From contig JAIWZP010000003.1 of the NCBI GenBank assembly GCA_025201375.1, forward strand, positions 868,001 to 932,000: 64,000 bases of DNA, in the 5' to 3' direction. The notes under the pieces were generated by a model that saw nothing but the letters and a program-made list of their open reading frames with translations, did not search any database and was not told the origin of the DNA. Origin of the DNA: Gongronella butleri. Taxonomy: Eukaryota; Mucoromycota; Mucoromycetes; Mucorales; Cunninghamellaceae. The position numbers and the translations under genes were made by a program. Positions 13,749-26,042 of the stretch are shown one piece after another (the stretch's first letter is position 1; each line of letters begins with the position of its first letter).

Positions 13749-13887
13749 AATATGCCTTTTTTTTTCTTTTCTTGTAATTTTAATAAACTTGTAAACGCGT
13801 CCATTTTAGACCAAAAAAAAAGTGGGGGCTCGTGGATGAAACAAAAAAAAAAGCAAAAAGCATGAGGGAGGTGGGAGGGAGGAAAAA

Positions 13888-15692
13888 TTACAACATGACG
13901 AGGCCGATTTTCTCTTCGACGACGTCTGGGCAGCGCCAATTGTACACGTAATAGTTCAAAAAGCCGTCGCCGGAGCCGAATTTCTGGGACGAAAGGAATG
14001 TTTGGTTGTCCATGAGGCGCAGCGCGTTGACAACATCAAAGTCGAGCTTTTTGGCCATGACGAGGGCGTCGGCGACGAGGTCATTGAGGCGCTTACCGAG
14101 GACCGCTTCCGTCGTGGCGTCATTTTCATTGTCCTCGGCAGGCAGGCCCTTGTCCGTCGCATAATAAAACAGGTATGCCGCGTTCAGCGTCGAGTGCTTG
14201 GGGTTGCCAATCACCGTGCTTGGCAGCGAGTAAAACGAGATCATATCCGTAATTTTGCCCTCGGCGTCCTACGAGAAAATGCCATTGAGCACGCGTCCTT
14301 TTTTTTTTGTTTTTTCATCCGATTCGCGCTTTCCCCCCCTTTACCTCGACAACATAGCTCCAGACGACCTTTTCGTGGGGCAGGATCCAGTGGGCGACCT
14401 CATCATCCGATTCAAATTGCGGGGCAAAGTCGTAGCGCTTGAGGAAGCGGTTGAGCAGCTCGCGCACGGCGGGGACATCCTTGACCTGCATGGCGCGGAA
14501 GCCATGGAGCGCCGTCTTGTCGGGCACCTTGTAGTTTTTGATCATGCGCGACATGGTCGAGTTGCTCGGGATGCGCGAGAATCCGCACTCGACCAGCTTT
14601 TTGGGGTTCAACGAGCGGTGGAAATATCTAAAAAGAGAAGGAAAAAAAACGCGTCAAATCCGTATTCCACACATACAATCCCCCACTTTCTCAACGTACT
14701 GGCACGTGGACACGGGCTTGGGCAACACGGTGCCTGCAGTGTAGACGGCCTGGAAGATGCCCTGGAGATGGCTGCGGCGTGTGATTTCCTTGATCATGAC
14801 GGGGGCAAGGCGCTTGGACCGCAGCTTTTTGTGTACATTCAAAAAGTTGATTTCCGTCATCAGCGTGACCCTAAACAAAGCGACGTGGTCAATTGCTGTC
14901 CAAGTGGCCACTTTCGTCCTCCCCCTCTTTTTTGTTTTTACTTGTCGTAGGTGCGCAAGTGGACGGGGATCGCACTGATGAAGGCGACGAGGCGGCGCGT
15001 CGACGTGACACGTACACCAACGAGCCAATCTTTGCGCCAGCCGGGCGGCTGCAATGCCCTAGAAAAATGAAAAAAAAAAAAACAGATTTAGCGCATGTCA
15101 CGCGTTGACAATGAGACGAATTCGGACCATTTCATAAAGTCCAAGGGGTAGTCGAAGCGGAATTGACCACCGTCATCCTCCACGTAGTTGCGGGTCAAAA
15201 ATTCGTACAAATCGTTGGCCTAGTGTTCAAAAAAGAAAAACAAGGAAATGTGAGTATACAACGCCACTAATGGCTCAAACTTACGTCCTTTTCGTCTTGC
15301 ATATCGAGTTCACACCACTCAAAGTCCTTTGGCAGCGGCGTGAGCTTGGTGCTGACCTGATCGACAGGCACAGACGGCTCAATAGGCCCCACCTCAGCGG
15401 CCGTCTCATCTAAAAGCGCGTTGGATCAGCTTCTTTAACGTCTTTTGTTTCAAGGAATTCTCTCAAGTCTCTCTTTTTTTTTCTTTTTCTTACCATAGTT
15501 CAGCACGGGCTGCGTGCGCCAAAAGGCGTGTTCGTCCATTTCCTTTTGCTTGCTGGACCCTGCGTCTTCCTGGAGCGCAAGGCGACGAAGCAGTTCCTCG
15601 AGCCTGGCACGCGTCTCAGCATCGCGCCCACCTGTCGCAAGGATATCCTGAAGGTTGGGCAGACCCTGTTGTTTCTTTTGGTCGCCGGGCAT
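13888..15692 (-). CDS. NMT1: Glycylpeptide N-myristoyltransferase
   Basis: Seven exons: 15692-15494, 15409-15285, 15219-15128, 15058-14942, 14870-14700, 14627-14345 and 14268-13888; 455 residues, the usual fungal length. It transfers myristate from myristoyl-CoA to N-terminal Gly of target proteins in the cytosol or at ribosomes. Family signatures are [35 protein letters not shown] (normally NFLCVH; here Asn replaces Cys), [13 protein letters not shown] and the C-terminal [16 protein letters not shown]. The catalytic C-terminal carboxylate ends ...GLVML. Intron 3 needs the weak donor GTCCGA at 15127 to join W-ALQPPGW; phases and family sequence both support it. The first 55 residues form a Gln/Glu-rich leader, as in other NMTs. 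Confidence 0.95.
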
Positions 15693-16067
15693 ACGGGGCT
15701 GTTGTTGTAAAAAGAGAAAAAAAGAAAGAAAAGAGAGTGAAAAGAGAAAATGGGCAAGAAAAAATAACAAGGGGCAAAAGAAAGGCACACCAAATAAGGT
15801 CAGCGAGAGCAACAGGTACTGCTGGGGTTCAATTGTTGCTTTGTTCAAGCACTTGGATCAAAAAGGGACTAACTATGCATGCTGTTTTTTTTTTATTTTT
15901 TTGATAAGTTGATATATGAAAAAAAAAGCAGAGGACGTGATAAAATATACTATGAAGCATGGTACGGGGAAAGGGGGAATAGCAAAATAAAAAAGACAAA
16001 GTGAGGGGATAAAATATGAAAAAGGGAATCAAAAAGAGGTAAAAGGATGAGATCTCTACTTTTTTTT
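15693..16067. other. Spacer, N-myristoyltransferase promoter and Ste12 3' UTR
   Basis: A/T-rich with T-runs; both flanking genes are on the minus strand. I see no coding feature and no recognisable regulatory box. Confidence 0.5.
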
Positions 16068-18172
16068 TTAAAAATGCATTGGGGCATGCAAAGACATGAT
16101 GGGTTGGTATTGAAGAGTGGCATAATCCAAGGTATCCATGAATGAGGCTGTGGAAAAGGCCGACAGAGGCGCAGACAGGTCGACATTGTGCAATTGGGGC
16201 GATGCAAGGGTGGATTGCGCAGCACTAATGTCCCAATAGGGGATGTGCGGCGATGCATTAGCCGACAAGAAGCCGTCGACCGTGGACGGCGATGGAGGCG
16301 TCGCGTACGTGGCGCCACTGCCAAGGTAGGGCGCCATGGTCTCAGCCTTGATGATAAGCGGCGACGATCCGCTGGTGGATGGCGACGACAGCGACGACAG
16401 CGACGCCGACGACACGTGGACAGGGTGGAATGCCGTGCTGATGGTCAACGGGTGGCGTGGCAGTGACGGTTGTTGCTGTTGTTGCTGGTGATGGTCCGTT
16501 GCATGATGATCATCCAAGCCAAACGACGTGACGCTAATGGGTGGTGGCGGCACCGCAGAGGCAAACCCGGGACTCGTCAGGAAAAACGCGTCCTCGTGCT
16601 TGTAATCCAGCAGAGGCGATGCAAAGCACGACGATGGCGCGTCACCAAGCGTCGGCGACGCGTGCAGTGAGTAAACAGGCGACGAAAGTGCAGACCCCAC
16701 TTGGAAATCTTCCGCAAGCAGCGGCGACGACAGCAATGGGCTGCTCACTCTAAAAACGATGAAAGAAAAAAAATGAGTCTTTTTTTTTTTTTGTCGTTTT
16801 TCCACTCTTTTTGCCCCATTTTCTTCCTCTTTGCTTCGTTTCCCCTTTTTTTTTCTCACAATACTCTTCTTTTTTTTTTTCCTTACGCGACGCGTGTATC
16901 CTTTGTGCATTGGCGCTTGTTGCGGTCGGCGAGAGGAGAGAGCGGGACGTGGCGTTTGTGTGTCTTCTTGTGCTGCGCCAGGTTGTCTGAACGAGAGAAA
17001 CGTTTTCCGCACATGGAGCACAGGTAGGGCCGTTCCATGGTGTGTGTGCGCAAGTGGCGCTTCATGTGCTCGAGTCGCTTGAAGATCTTGCGGCACGAGT
17101 AGATGGGGCAAGTGAAAAAGCGCGCCATGGAGGGATCGCACTTTTCATGATCGGCAAGGTGCATTTGCGGCGATGTGGTGGTCTTTGAAGCCGACAATGC
17201 ATGCGTCTGGTGGTGGTGATGGTGGCAGGAGGAGTTTCCATGCTTCTTTTCCACCGTCATGGTAGCATGCGACCTGCGACGGCGTTGCTTGTAGGTGGGG
17301 GAACCTTCAAACAAGGACAGATGGCCAAACAGAGTGGAAGCACGCAAGGGCATGGTGGATGCCGAGGAATTGGAGACATTGGACGACGATGAGGGCACAG
17401 ATGCGCGTCGACCAGTGGATGATGCCTGACGCGTCAGCATGGAAAATGGCGAATTGGACGAGTCATGGCCATGAGTGGAAGAATTCACCGACGACGAACT
17501 GGCGTGCCAACCGAGCTCGTGCAAGAGATGTTTGCGGAATTCGTCGACAATGGCCTGGGTGCTGTCAAGGTTGATGTTTGTTGCAGGTTGAGCGACAGCC
17601 GTGGAGGTTGTCTCGATGCCAAGGCGTTCGCGCTTCAAATCGCGCTCCAATGCGTCCAGAAACAGCCGGTCGTGCGGCACCGCGTACCAATGGAACACCT
17701 TTTGCTTCTTTTGCGTGCGGATGCAATTGTTCTTGTACAAAAGATCGAGAAACTTGGATTTCGGCTCTTCGAGACGCGCGTCCGTGCCGGGCTTGAGATT
17801 GCGCAAATCAGAGAAGATGCCCTCCTCGAATTTCTTCATGTTGTCGACGGGGCGGCCAAACGCGTGGAAACGGAACACAAGACACCGCACAATGTCTGTC
17901 CCCGTAATATAATAATCGCCTTGCCACCGCACACACGAAATCGACTCGCCCGTCGCAAGCGCATACCGCTGGATGGGATCCTCTTGATCATTTTCTTCGT
18001 CGTCGTCGTCGTCATCGTGCTCGTCATCGTCGTCGTCCGCGCCGCGACGCGTCGAACGCGTCCAATGGCATGGCGCATCGGCCAAGAACGTCTTGAGCCG
18101 ATCAATCTCCTGCATGCGCTGCTGCTCGTCGTCGTTGGTGGGTGGAGGCAATGTCAGTCTAGGTTCTTCCAT
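16068..18172 (-). CDS. Ste12-like transcription factor with C2H2 fingers
   Basis: Exons 18172-16887 and 16749-16068; 655 residues. Residues about 20-180 form the STE homeodomain-like DNA-binding domain (EIDRLKTFLADAPCHW, YYITGTDIVRCLVFRFHAFG, KFEEGIFSDLRNLKPG, FLDLLYKNNCIRTQKKQKVF, HWYAVPHDRLFLDALERDLK). Two C2H2 fingers follow at about 352-404, containing CPIYSCRKIFKRLEHMKRH and CSMCGKRFSRSDNLAQHKKTH, as in SteA-type factors of filamentous fungi. These factors act at the end of the pheromone/invasive-growth MAP kinase cascade. An acidic insert of about 25 residues (mostly Asp) interrupts the region right after CHWTRSTRRG. The C-terminal exon is Ser/Pro-rich with many SP sites, suitable for MAPK control. 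It begins in the STE domain with no long leader. Confidence 0.93.
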
Positions 18173-20081
18173 GGGGGATGATAATGGCCTGGCCAGATGT
18201 AAAAAAGTGCGTGTGTGAGAGAGAGAGAGAAAAAAAAAAAAGAAAGATGATCAGCAAAAAAACAAAAAAAAAAACCAAAAAAAGGGGGAGGGGGAGGCGG
18301 TCGAAAATCTTTTATAGTCCCGTCTTGGCACCCCAATTCCCAAATCTCTCACTCTCTCTCCGCGCCCACCCGCAGCGCGCGCCTCAACCGCTCCCGTGGG
18401 CGGCGGATTTTGCCCAACCGCCGCCCCTGGCGTTTCCCCCCAATAAACAAAACGCCCAATTGCTTCTCAATGCTTACCTTTTGTATAAGATCTCGGATGC
18501 TATAAATATGCAATTTTTTTGGGGGGATATAGATGGCTCGTTTTTTTTTGCGCCAAGGTGTTGTGTGCACAGATGGGAAGGGGGCAAAAAAAGGTGGGGA
18601 TCGAAGCACGAGGTCCTTTCGAACAAGGTAAAAAAAGAAAAAGATGAAAATTTGCCAGCTAGAATAAGAAAAGTGGGAAAGAGAAGGAAGAAATAGAAAA
18701 CAGGGGGTCAAGGGGGGGGGCAATAAAAGCATCATCGATCGCTTTGCCCTTTGTCGCGCCCAGTTGCCCTGTGGTTTTTTTTTTTTTTTTCAAACACGGA
18801 AGGTTCTCTTTTCTGATGAAAGGGTTGATAAACAATGACTGGGCTTTGTTTGTCCAACTTTCAAACACTTTGCAAAAAAAAATTATAGCGGATGGGGGTC
18901 TTGGTGCGACCTTTCGCCACCTTTTGGTATGTGTTTCAGGTTCGGCCCAGCGAAATTCATGCATGACATCCAGGGCAAACGCCAGCTCAATCATCATCCG
19001 TGGAGCGGCGACCACGGCGGCACGCCGCGCTTTTTTTTTTTTTTTTTTTTTTTTTTCCTCTTTTTCCCTTCAAAATAGGCATAGAGCCGAGAAGCGCAAG
19101 GTTTAAACTTTGAACCTTAATGCTTTCCATTGAGAACAGGCCAAAAAACCATTAGCGTGGAATCGTTCAGAGAAAAAAAAAAAAAGACGCGTCGGATGAC
19201 GCGAGCCACGAGGCAAAGAGATGAAGCAAAAAAAAAGGACGCGTTGCCAAGCATTACCGCTCATCCATGCTTACATCCGGGTATCCCTGACATGCGTCGC
19301 GTCATGCATCAAGGCCGGCGTTGGCATGTGCTCTCATTTGGATGCAAGCCGAAATGATGTAAGTGCAAGAAAAAAAAAAAGACGCCTGTTTACCCAAGGA
19401 TTGCCTTTTGAGGTGATTCCATGGGTGGCGAGGTAAGCCTTTTTTTTTTTTTTTTTTGTGCGACCGCGCACACTAAAGTAAGAAATGAGCAAAATGCTCT
19501 TTCTGGGACGGCAAAAGCATGGTCGTGGCCATGGACACATTTGTTGGTTGTTTTTTATCAATTCCAAGATCTATGAATGCATCATCGAAGGTGCTGGCAA
19601 CCTGCACCAGCCCTGCGGCGCGCGTGCGCACGCACACATGCCACGGCCATGAAATTGGCGTGTCATCATTGCTCAATGATGGCCCAATGTCGCCTAAATA
19701 CCCTATGACTCGGATCCAGGTGGTCTTTTCTTTTCTTTTTTTTTTTCCCATTCATTTTTCCCCATTGTGGCAATTGTGCTTGTTGTTCCTCCTCCTTTTT
19801 TTTTTTTTTTTTTGCGTTCATCCATCGCGCATCGATCGTTTGGTGAACAGGTCCCCCCCCTAAAAAAAACCAAACCGACAAAGCGCCTTTTTTTCGTTTT
19901 TTTTTTTTTTCGTGTCACACGGGCAACCCCCGTGAGTCCCTGCGATCATTCCACCTTTTTTTTTTTTTTTTTTGCTCATTTTTAGATTTTTATTAGGATA
20001 CATACAAAGTAGTGAGATCAACAAAATTAGGGCACAAACAAGAGGGGGAAAAGGGGGAAAAACATGCATTTTCTAAGGGAC
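18173..20081. other. 1.9 kb gene-free region
   Basis: Upstream of the Ste12 gene and downstream of CYP51 (both minus strand). GA-rich and homopolymer tracts (T26 near 19031-19056, others of 15-18) dominate. Several GACGCG words occur near 19190-19240. I recognise no gene, RNA or element. Confidence 0.55.
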
Positions 20082-21984
20082 TTAGGCGCGGCGCGTGAAG
20101 CGAATGTTGGCAGGGTGTTCGGGGACGACGACCATGGAGGTATAGTCAGACTTGGGCACCTTGCCAGTGGCAAGCTCAAAGTCAAAGGTGCGGATAAAGG
20201 TGGAAACAATGGTCTTGAGCTGCAAATAGCCGAATTGCTCGCCAATGCATCGGTGGCGGCCGGCACCAAAGGGAAGGAACGGCGAGCGCGACGAGATGCC
20301 GACGGCGCCAAAGCCATAGTCGATGTTGGCGTCGTCGCCCTGTTCCATCTGGTTCACGGGGTCCGACTTTTCGAGCCAGCGGTAAGGATTGTACTTGAGT
20401 GGCTCGTTGAAATACGTCTCGTCAATCTGGGTCACACCGGGCGCAGCGCACAGATGGTTGCCCTTGGGGATCTCCAAATTGTACTTTTCAAACACAATCT
20501 TGTCGGCGACCACCTTGCGCATCATTTGGAAAATGGGAGGATGCAGGCGCAGCGTCTCGCGGATCGTCGCGTCCAGCAAAGGCATGTCCTTGAGCGCGTC
20601 AAACGTGATGTCGGCATTCAAAGAGCCAAACTTCTCAATCTGCTCGGCACGCAATGCCTTGACAAGTTCGGGCTGCGCAGCCAATTCCAACAGCGTCCAC
20701 GCCGACGTCGTCGCGGACGTGTGCTGCCCACCAAACAACACAGCAATCAGCATACCGGCAACGTGGTGGTCGGGGATGTGCGTGCCATCTTTGTAGGTCG
20801 CGTCCATCAGGGCCTGGAGCAAATCATTGTTGTCCTAAAGAACGCGTATTTTAAGAAAATCGGATCGAGTCTATTGGACGCGTCTTTTCTCTTTTTTTCA
20901 ATTTTTTTCTTTCATTTTTAGCGAGGCTTACCATGTCATTGGACTCTCTGCGGCGCTGGATGATCGACGAGTACAAGGCCTTCATCTTTTCGCGCGCGGC
21001 GTCACGGCGGCGATACGAGGGCAAAGGCAAATTAGGGAAGATAAAGTTGATGGGCTTGAAGCCTTGGTCCAGATCATAGTACAGATCAGCCACCTTTTCG
21101 TCCAAATTGTTGTAAATCTCCTTGCCCATCAGGCAGCGCGCCGCCGTGCGGATGATCAGCGCCGCAAACGTGTTGTAAGCATCAAATTCGCCCGTCGCGC
21201 CCTTGTCACTGAAGAAATCCAGCGTCTCCTGCTGGATCAAAGGCACATGCACGCGGAAACAGTCCGAGTTGAGACCAGCCTTGATGAACCTATTGGGCAA
21301 AAAAAGGAACAAAAAGAGGTCAAAATGAGCCTCTTTTTTTTTTTTTTTTTGGCTCGTTGCTTCCAACGGAACTTACTTTTTCTGCTCCATGAACACCGAG
21401 TGAGGCGCATCGTACACGACCTCCTCGCCAAAGACAAACTTGGTCATATGGTTGTATGCCTCGGCCGCAGACGACAGGTTTTGCTTGGCATTGAAAACGA
21501 ATTGATTGCCATCCGCGCCCAAACACACCGTCACGCGCTTGCCAACCATCGTGAACGTGAACACGTCGCCATATTTCTTTTGGCAATCCTTGATGAACGA
21601 AATGGGATCCCTGAAAAAAAAAGATCGTCATAAGCCCATGCTCCGTTTTTTTTTTCACTTTTTTTTCCTTTTTTGCCTCATCCACTGCACTTACATGCCA
21701 AATTGCACGGCATTGCCCAACAAAGGCACCCATGAAAACACATTGGGAGGCTGCTTGGGGTTGGCAGGAATGATCTAAATCAATCGAAAATCAAAAAAAA
21801 AGCAAAAAATGAGCCTTTTGCGTCGTTCCTGTCTCCACACAGACATCAATGGAGAACTCAACGGGACACGTACCAGCTGCGACAAAATGTGAATAGCAAA
21901 CACGACACCGACAGCCAAGACGAGATAGACGGCCAGCGTGGAGGCGGGCGGCATGGCTCCCAAAAGAGTGGATACAATAGCCAT
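20082..21984 (-). CDS. ERG11: Lanosterol 14-alpha-demethylase (CYP51)
   Basis: Exons 21984-21874, 21774-21695, 21610-21377, 21289-20932 and 20834-20082; 511 residues. This P450 removes the 14-alpha methyl group of lanosterol or eburicol in ergosterol synthesis at the ER and is the azole target. Visible features are one N-terminal membrane anchor (TLAVYLVLAVGVVFAIHILS), FVFGEEVVYDAP and MEQKKFIKAGL in the substrate-recognition region, I-helix GGQHTSATTSAWTLLEL, ExxR in IRETLRLHPP, and the heme loop FLPFGAGRHRCIGEQFG. The Tyr in VVYDAP, equivalent to Candida Tyr132, is retained; some intrinsically azole-tolerant Mucorales paralogues have Phe there. A single copy is seen in this window. The start is the first Met before the anchor; all splice phases agree. 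Confidence 0.96.
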
Positions 21985-22404
21985 GGCGAATAGATCGAAA
22001 TAGATGAGAATAAACGAGGAAGAAAAGAAGAAGAAGAAAAAAAGGGACGGGGTCCGCTTTAAACAAAATTGATTGGCGGGCCCATAAAATCAAAACACTC
22101 ACCTCATTTTTTATTTTTTTTTTCGCGGGCATCTTGACAGCAAGATTGGCGCTCGGCCCGACAAACGGACCTGGCCAATGAGCCTGTCTTTCCACGATCC
22201 AACACCCTTTTGTGTTCATTTTGCATGAAAGCCAGCCTCACCCCTCTTGCTTCGCTTGTACCCGCTTTTACTAAAGCATCCACCATTGCTTTGCCCTTTT
22301 TTCTTTTCCCCCGCGTACGCCCATTGGCTGGCGTCGGCAGAGTTGGCCCATGTGACAGAGCCAAGGCCTTGGGATCTTCACCGGAACGGGCTCCCGCACG
22401 CCGT

Positions 22405-22465
22405 TTTGCCCACCAATGGCCACCAATGGCTCTCCAATGGCTCTCCAATGGTCTAATTTGCCATG
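22405..22465 (+). promoter_or_regulatory. Cluster of CCAATGG words upstream of CYP51
   Basis: CCAATGG occurs four times in about 40 bases (CACCAATGGCCACCAATGG, then CTCTCCAATGG twice), and a reverse copy CCATTGG sits near 22321. They lie 0.34-0.48 kb upstream of the CYP51 start. CCAAT words are the core bound by HAP/NF-Y complexes. The tandem arrangement suggests local duplication; a regulatory role is inference. Confidence 0.4.
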
Positions 22466-22859
22466 CCATGCCTCTAGGGCGCGCACCAAGCCTTGCTTCG
22501 GCATCACTTGCAGCTTTTTCGACGCGCATGATCGATCCAAGAATCGCCAATTTCTTCAAAAGCATCGATTTGCGCGACGTTTGTGTTTATCTTTTAATAC
22601 ATGATATACCCAAAGGTTGGGATGGGATGTCACGAACAAAATGAACACAAAAGCAAAGTAGTTCCAATGCCAATCACTACTAGACAAAATTTGACCGACA
22701 TCAAATTCACCATGGCGCCAGCAAGCTCAAATGTGTGCTCTTTAGAAATTGAATGCTCATTTTCTCCACGAGTACGTGTCACGACTCGGGTTGATGATTA
22801 ATATTGTTGCTTCAGTCTATTGTTGGTCGCGCACTGGGTAAATTTAACTGGAGGTTGAT

Positions 22860-23610
22860 TTGAAGGATCTCTAGAAACGTTCGATTTGCGCTTTTTTAGA
22901 ATCTTTTGGTCGAGTGTCGATAAATACGCTACCTACTAATGCAATTATTACTTGCCCATGTCCTTCCCGAGCTTCCTCGTTCAAACGAGCCCACCCTTGA
23001 AGCATTGCGGCCGTTGGATGGCGCACAATCGCCATGTTTGAAAATCTCGGATTTTCCAAGGGGTACAGTCATGGATTTGGAAACGATCAAACTTGAGTCC
23101 GCAGATCGCCACGCCATTCACCCACAAGGTAATCACACCTTGGAAACCGACAACAATGCACCAAAAACCTGGGGTCCATCGACTAGTTGTTGCGTAAAGT
23201 TGAATTTGCCGCTTTTTTTCGCGTCAAGGTCATCTCGACGAGGACCGGCCGCTGCGTCCTGAAACACGCACGATCAGGAAGAACGCGACTTGGCGCGTAC
23301 GTGGATATGCATGATCTATGAAAATGTTAAGTTTTGGGGGATTTTGACATAATGCTTATTTTATATGACGACCTTGACAAGTGGAAAAAGCGCGTCGAGC
23401 GTCGAGTTTCACGCGCCGGTTTTAATAAAGTTATGCATCTGGGATCCCTCTTTGCTCCTAGGCACGCCGGCGCGGTTCAAAGGACGCGTTCTTCCCGTGC
23501 AATTCGCCTTTGAAATTAAATCTAAAATTGCACATTGCCCGTCACTAAGCAGATGGACCTCGCTTTTTTTTTTTGGCATCATTTGTGCTTTCGCCATGTG
23601 AGGTTTGCTG
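22860..23610 (+). repeat. Repeat R2, copy a
   Basis: Ordered similarity to the copies at 31.5, 55.6 (inverted) and 62.5 kb. Landmarks are GCGGCCGTTGGATGGCGCAC, GGATTTTCCAAGGGGTACAG, CCGCAGATCGCCACGCCATT, GCGTACGTGGATATGCATGA and ATTGCACATTGCCCGTCACT. Not coding as far as I can see. Confidence 0.8.
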
Positions 23611-25499
23611 TGTGCATGATTTAAAACTGATGCCTGTCCGAGTCCCACTCGGTGTTTCGAGCTGTTCTCTTGATGCTGGGAAGTGTTTTGAGGGGGTTTC
23701 AATGGATGGATGGCGAGAGACATTGATTTTATGCTGAAACGAGCATTTCCTTGAATTACCCGTGGACAAACTGCTCAAATGATCCGAAAATCAAGCCCGA
23801 GCATGACTGATACAACACGCAAAGAATTGATTTAGCGTCCCCTACCGATCCGTCGCGTCGTGGCCTGAGCATGATCGCGATATTTGAGAATGGCCCAATT
23901 TTTTTGTTGTTTGACACCCCATCGATGTGCAATCCAATGTACCCCAGATTTAAAGCAAAAGGTGCATCTTACGGTCGCTTGCATATCATGAAAAAAAATC
24001 ATGCTGGCTGAAGCATGATTGACATTTGGCAAACCAATGAGTCTTTGGGCCGAATTGTGCCGCATTTGCTTTGCATTTACACGGCATTCGTCCCATTTTT
24101 TTTTTTAGGGAGACGCCAGGACGACGCGACCTGCGCGGCGAGCGTTTATCGGGCCGCGTTTGGCAGCATAGCGTTTTGCATGGCGATTTGCCATGAAGAG
24201 ACGTGACGACACGCGCCTTTTGCCTCGTTGTGCGTGTGTTTGTGTGATCGTCATTGCAACGCGGTATTTGTCGTCCTAAAATGAGAGGCAGGGGGCGGGG
24301 GGGGGAAGCAAGGGCGGCACGAGGACGAGGAGGGGGGATGTCATTGAAGCCATTGTGTCTGTTGATGACGTGCTCCTTTTACGTTGCACGGCCTTGTTAT
24401 TTGCCAATGACGCAAACAACATGCAACCCGCAAATGTGTCGCATGGCTACGGAAGCATGGGAGGCCATTGCTCGCGTGTTTGTGAGGCATTGAAAAGAAA
24501 AACACAAAAAAAAAAAAAAAGGGAAAAAAATCAACAATGCGGATGTTGGATCAAAACGAGGAGAACACAACGAGGATCAGGGATGTCATGGGCTCTCCCT
24601 TTTGACCAAGAGAGGAAATGGTAAAAAAAAAAAAAAAGGGCAATTGGATCACATGCTGATTGTCACAGGCTAGCAAATGGCGTAAAAAAGACCCTGCTCT
24701 TTGCCGACAGCCGCGCGTCCTTATTCCCCAATGGATGGGCAAGGGTCTTTTATGTACGTTTGATTAATGCTTGAGATGAAAAAAAAGGGAGAGGGATCCA
24801 TCTAAAATCAAACCATCCCGTGTCAATGGCGGAAACAAGACCGCCGCGTTCATTTCTGTTTCTTTTTTTGAGTTTGACAGCCCCGTTTCTATGGTTTCTC
24901 TCTCATTTTTATCGGGGATGCACGTAAACAAAAAGACAATGGAAGCTTGGTGCAACATTGGGGGAGGGGACGGGCGCACGTACCTTTCTTGTCGCATTTT
25001 GTGGTATTTTTGTCCTCCCCAGCAAGATGATCACTGACACACTCGCTCATTCTTTTTTTTTTTTTTTTTGGCCAGCCGGCTAGGAGAGAGAGAGAGGGGG
25101 GGGAGAGGCACTTGGTACGGAAACGGTGCGAGCAAAAGGGGAACACAAAAAAAAAGTGCGGCCAATGAACGGCTGATTTCCGAAACTGGGGGGGGGGAAA
25201 AGAAAGCAAAAGGGGGGAATGAACCCAAACGGCGTGCAAAAAAAACCAGCAAGGAACACATAATGGGATTGCTCATCAAGTCCAATTCCATTGTCGTAAA
25301 AGCTGAGCGTGGCTTTCTTTTTCATGAAATTGGGCCAAAGCATGTGAGATTGGAAAGCGTGAAGAGAGGGGGGGGGGACGCCCATTTTTTTTTTATGTGT
25401 GCCTTGTTGACCCAGTTGCATGCAAAAAATAAGGCTGGCCAATGAGGAAAAAGGTGAGGTCACACGTCACGTCTCGATTTTTATAATAGTCTATATACA

Positions 25500-25870
25500 G
25501 TGAAGAACGAGTGAAAAGGCTTTTTTGCAGTCCCCCCCCCTTTTTTTTTTTTAATTCTCTCCCCTGTATCCTTTTAACTGCTTGTTGCTCTCTCTTCCCT
25601 GTCCGCACCTCCTTTTTTCTTCTCTCTCTCTCTCTCTCTCTCTCACTCTCACTCTCTCTCTTTTACACGTCTCTCTTTGTACGGTCTCTCTCACTGTTCT
25701 CTCTTTCTCACTTGACACAACCTTCTTATTATCGGTGTCAACCTTCTCACACTCACGAGCGCGCTCTCTTTCTTAATTTTTTTTTGCTCTCTTTTTCTCG
25801 CTCGCTCTCTCTCTTTTTACACGACCGCTTTTGTACTTTTTTTTTTTTTTTCCTTGAAGAGGGTTGCTTT
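25500..25870 (+). promoter_or_regulatory. Pyrimidine-rich leader of the SWIB gene
   Basis: About 370 bases are dominated by C and T, including a (CT)n run at about 25621-25644 and several T-runs. Long CT blocks just upstream of start codons are common in fungal promoters and 5' UTRs and often mark the transcription start. Its role here is inferred from position, 170 bp or more before the ATG at 26043. Confidence 0.45.
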
Positions 25871-26042
25871 CTTTTTGTAGTCACTACACACGCACCCTCG
25901 CACTCCCAGTCGCTCAGAAACAGGCCAATTGGGTGACCCATTCCTTTCCCCCACCCCTTATTTTTATTTTACCAAAAAGTCGCTAGTATCCCCTCTTTTT
26001 TTTACCCATCCCACTCTTTGTTTTAATACCAATCCGGTCCCC

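Larger units (their letters stand above)
21985..26042. other. 4 kb gene-free region
   Basis: It holds the CYP51 promoter (with a CCAATGG cluster near 22410-22460), repeat R2 copy a (about 22860-23610), unassigned sequence at 23.6-25.4 kb, and the pyrimidine-rich leader of the SWIB gene (25500-25870). ORFs are short, in low-complexity sequence, and none looks like a known protein. Confidence 0.6.

Noticed and set aside
18900..19060. NHHPW peptide on the plus strand, reminiscent of pterin carbinolamine dehydratase
   Set aside because: No supporting exons, and the reading continues into a T26 tract; a short chance match.
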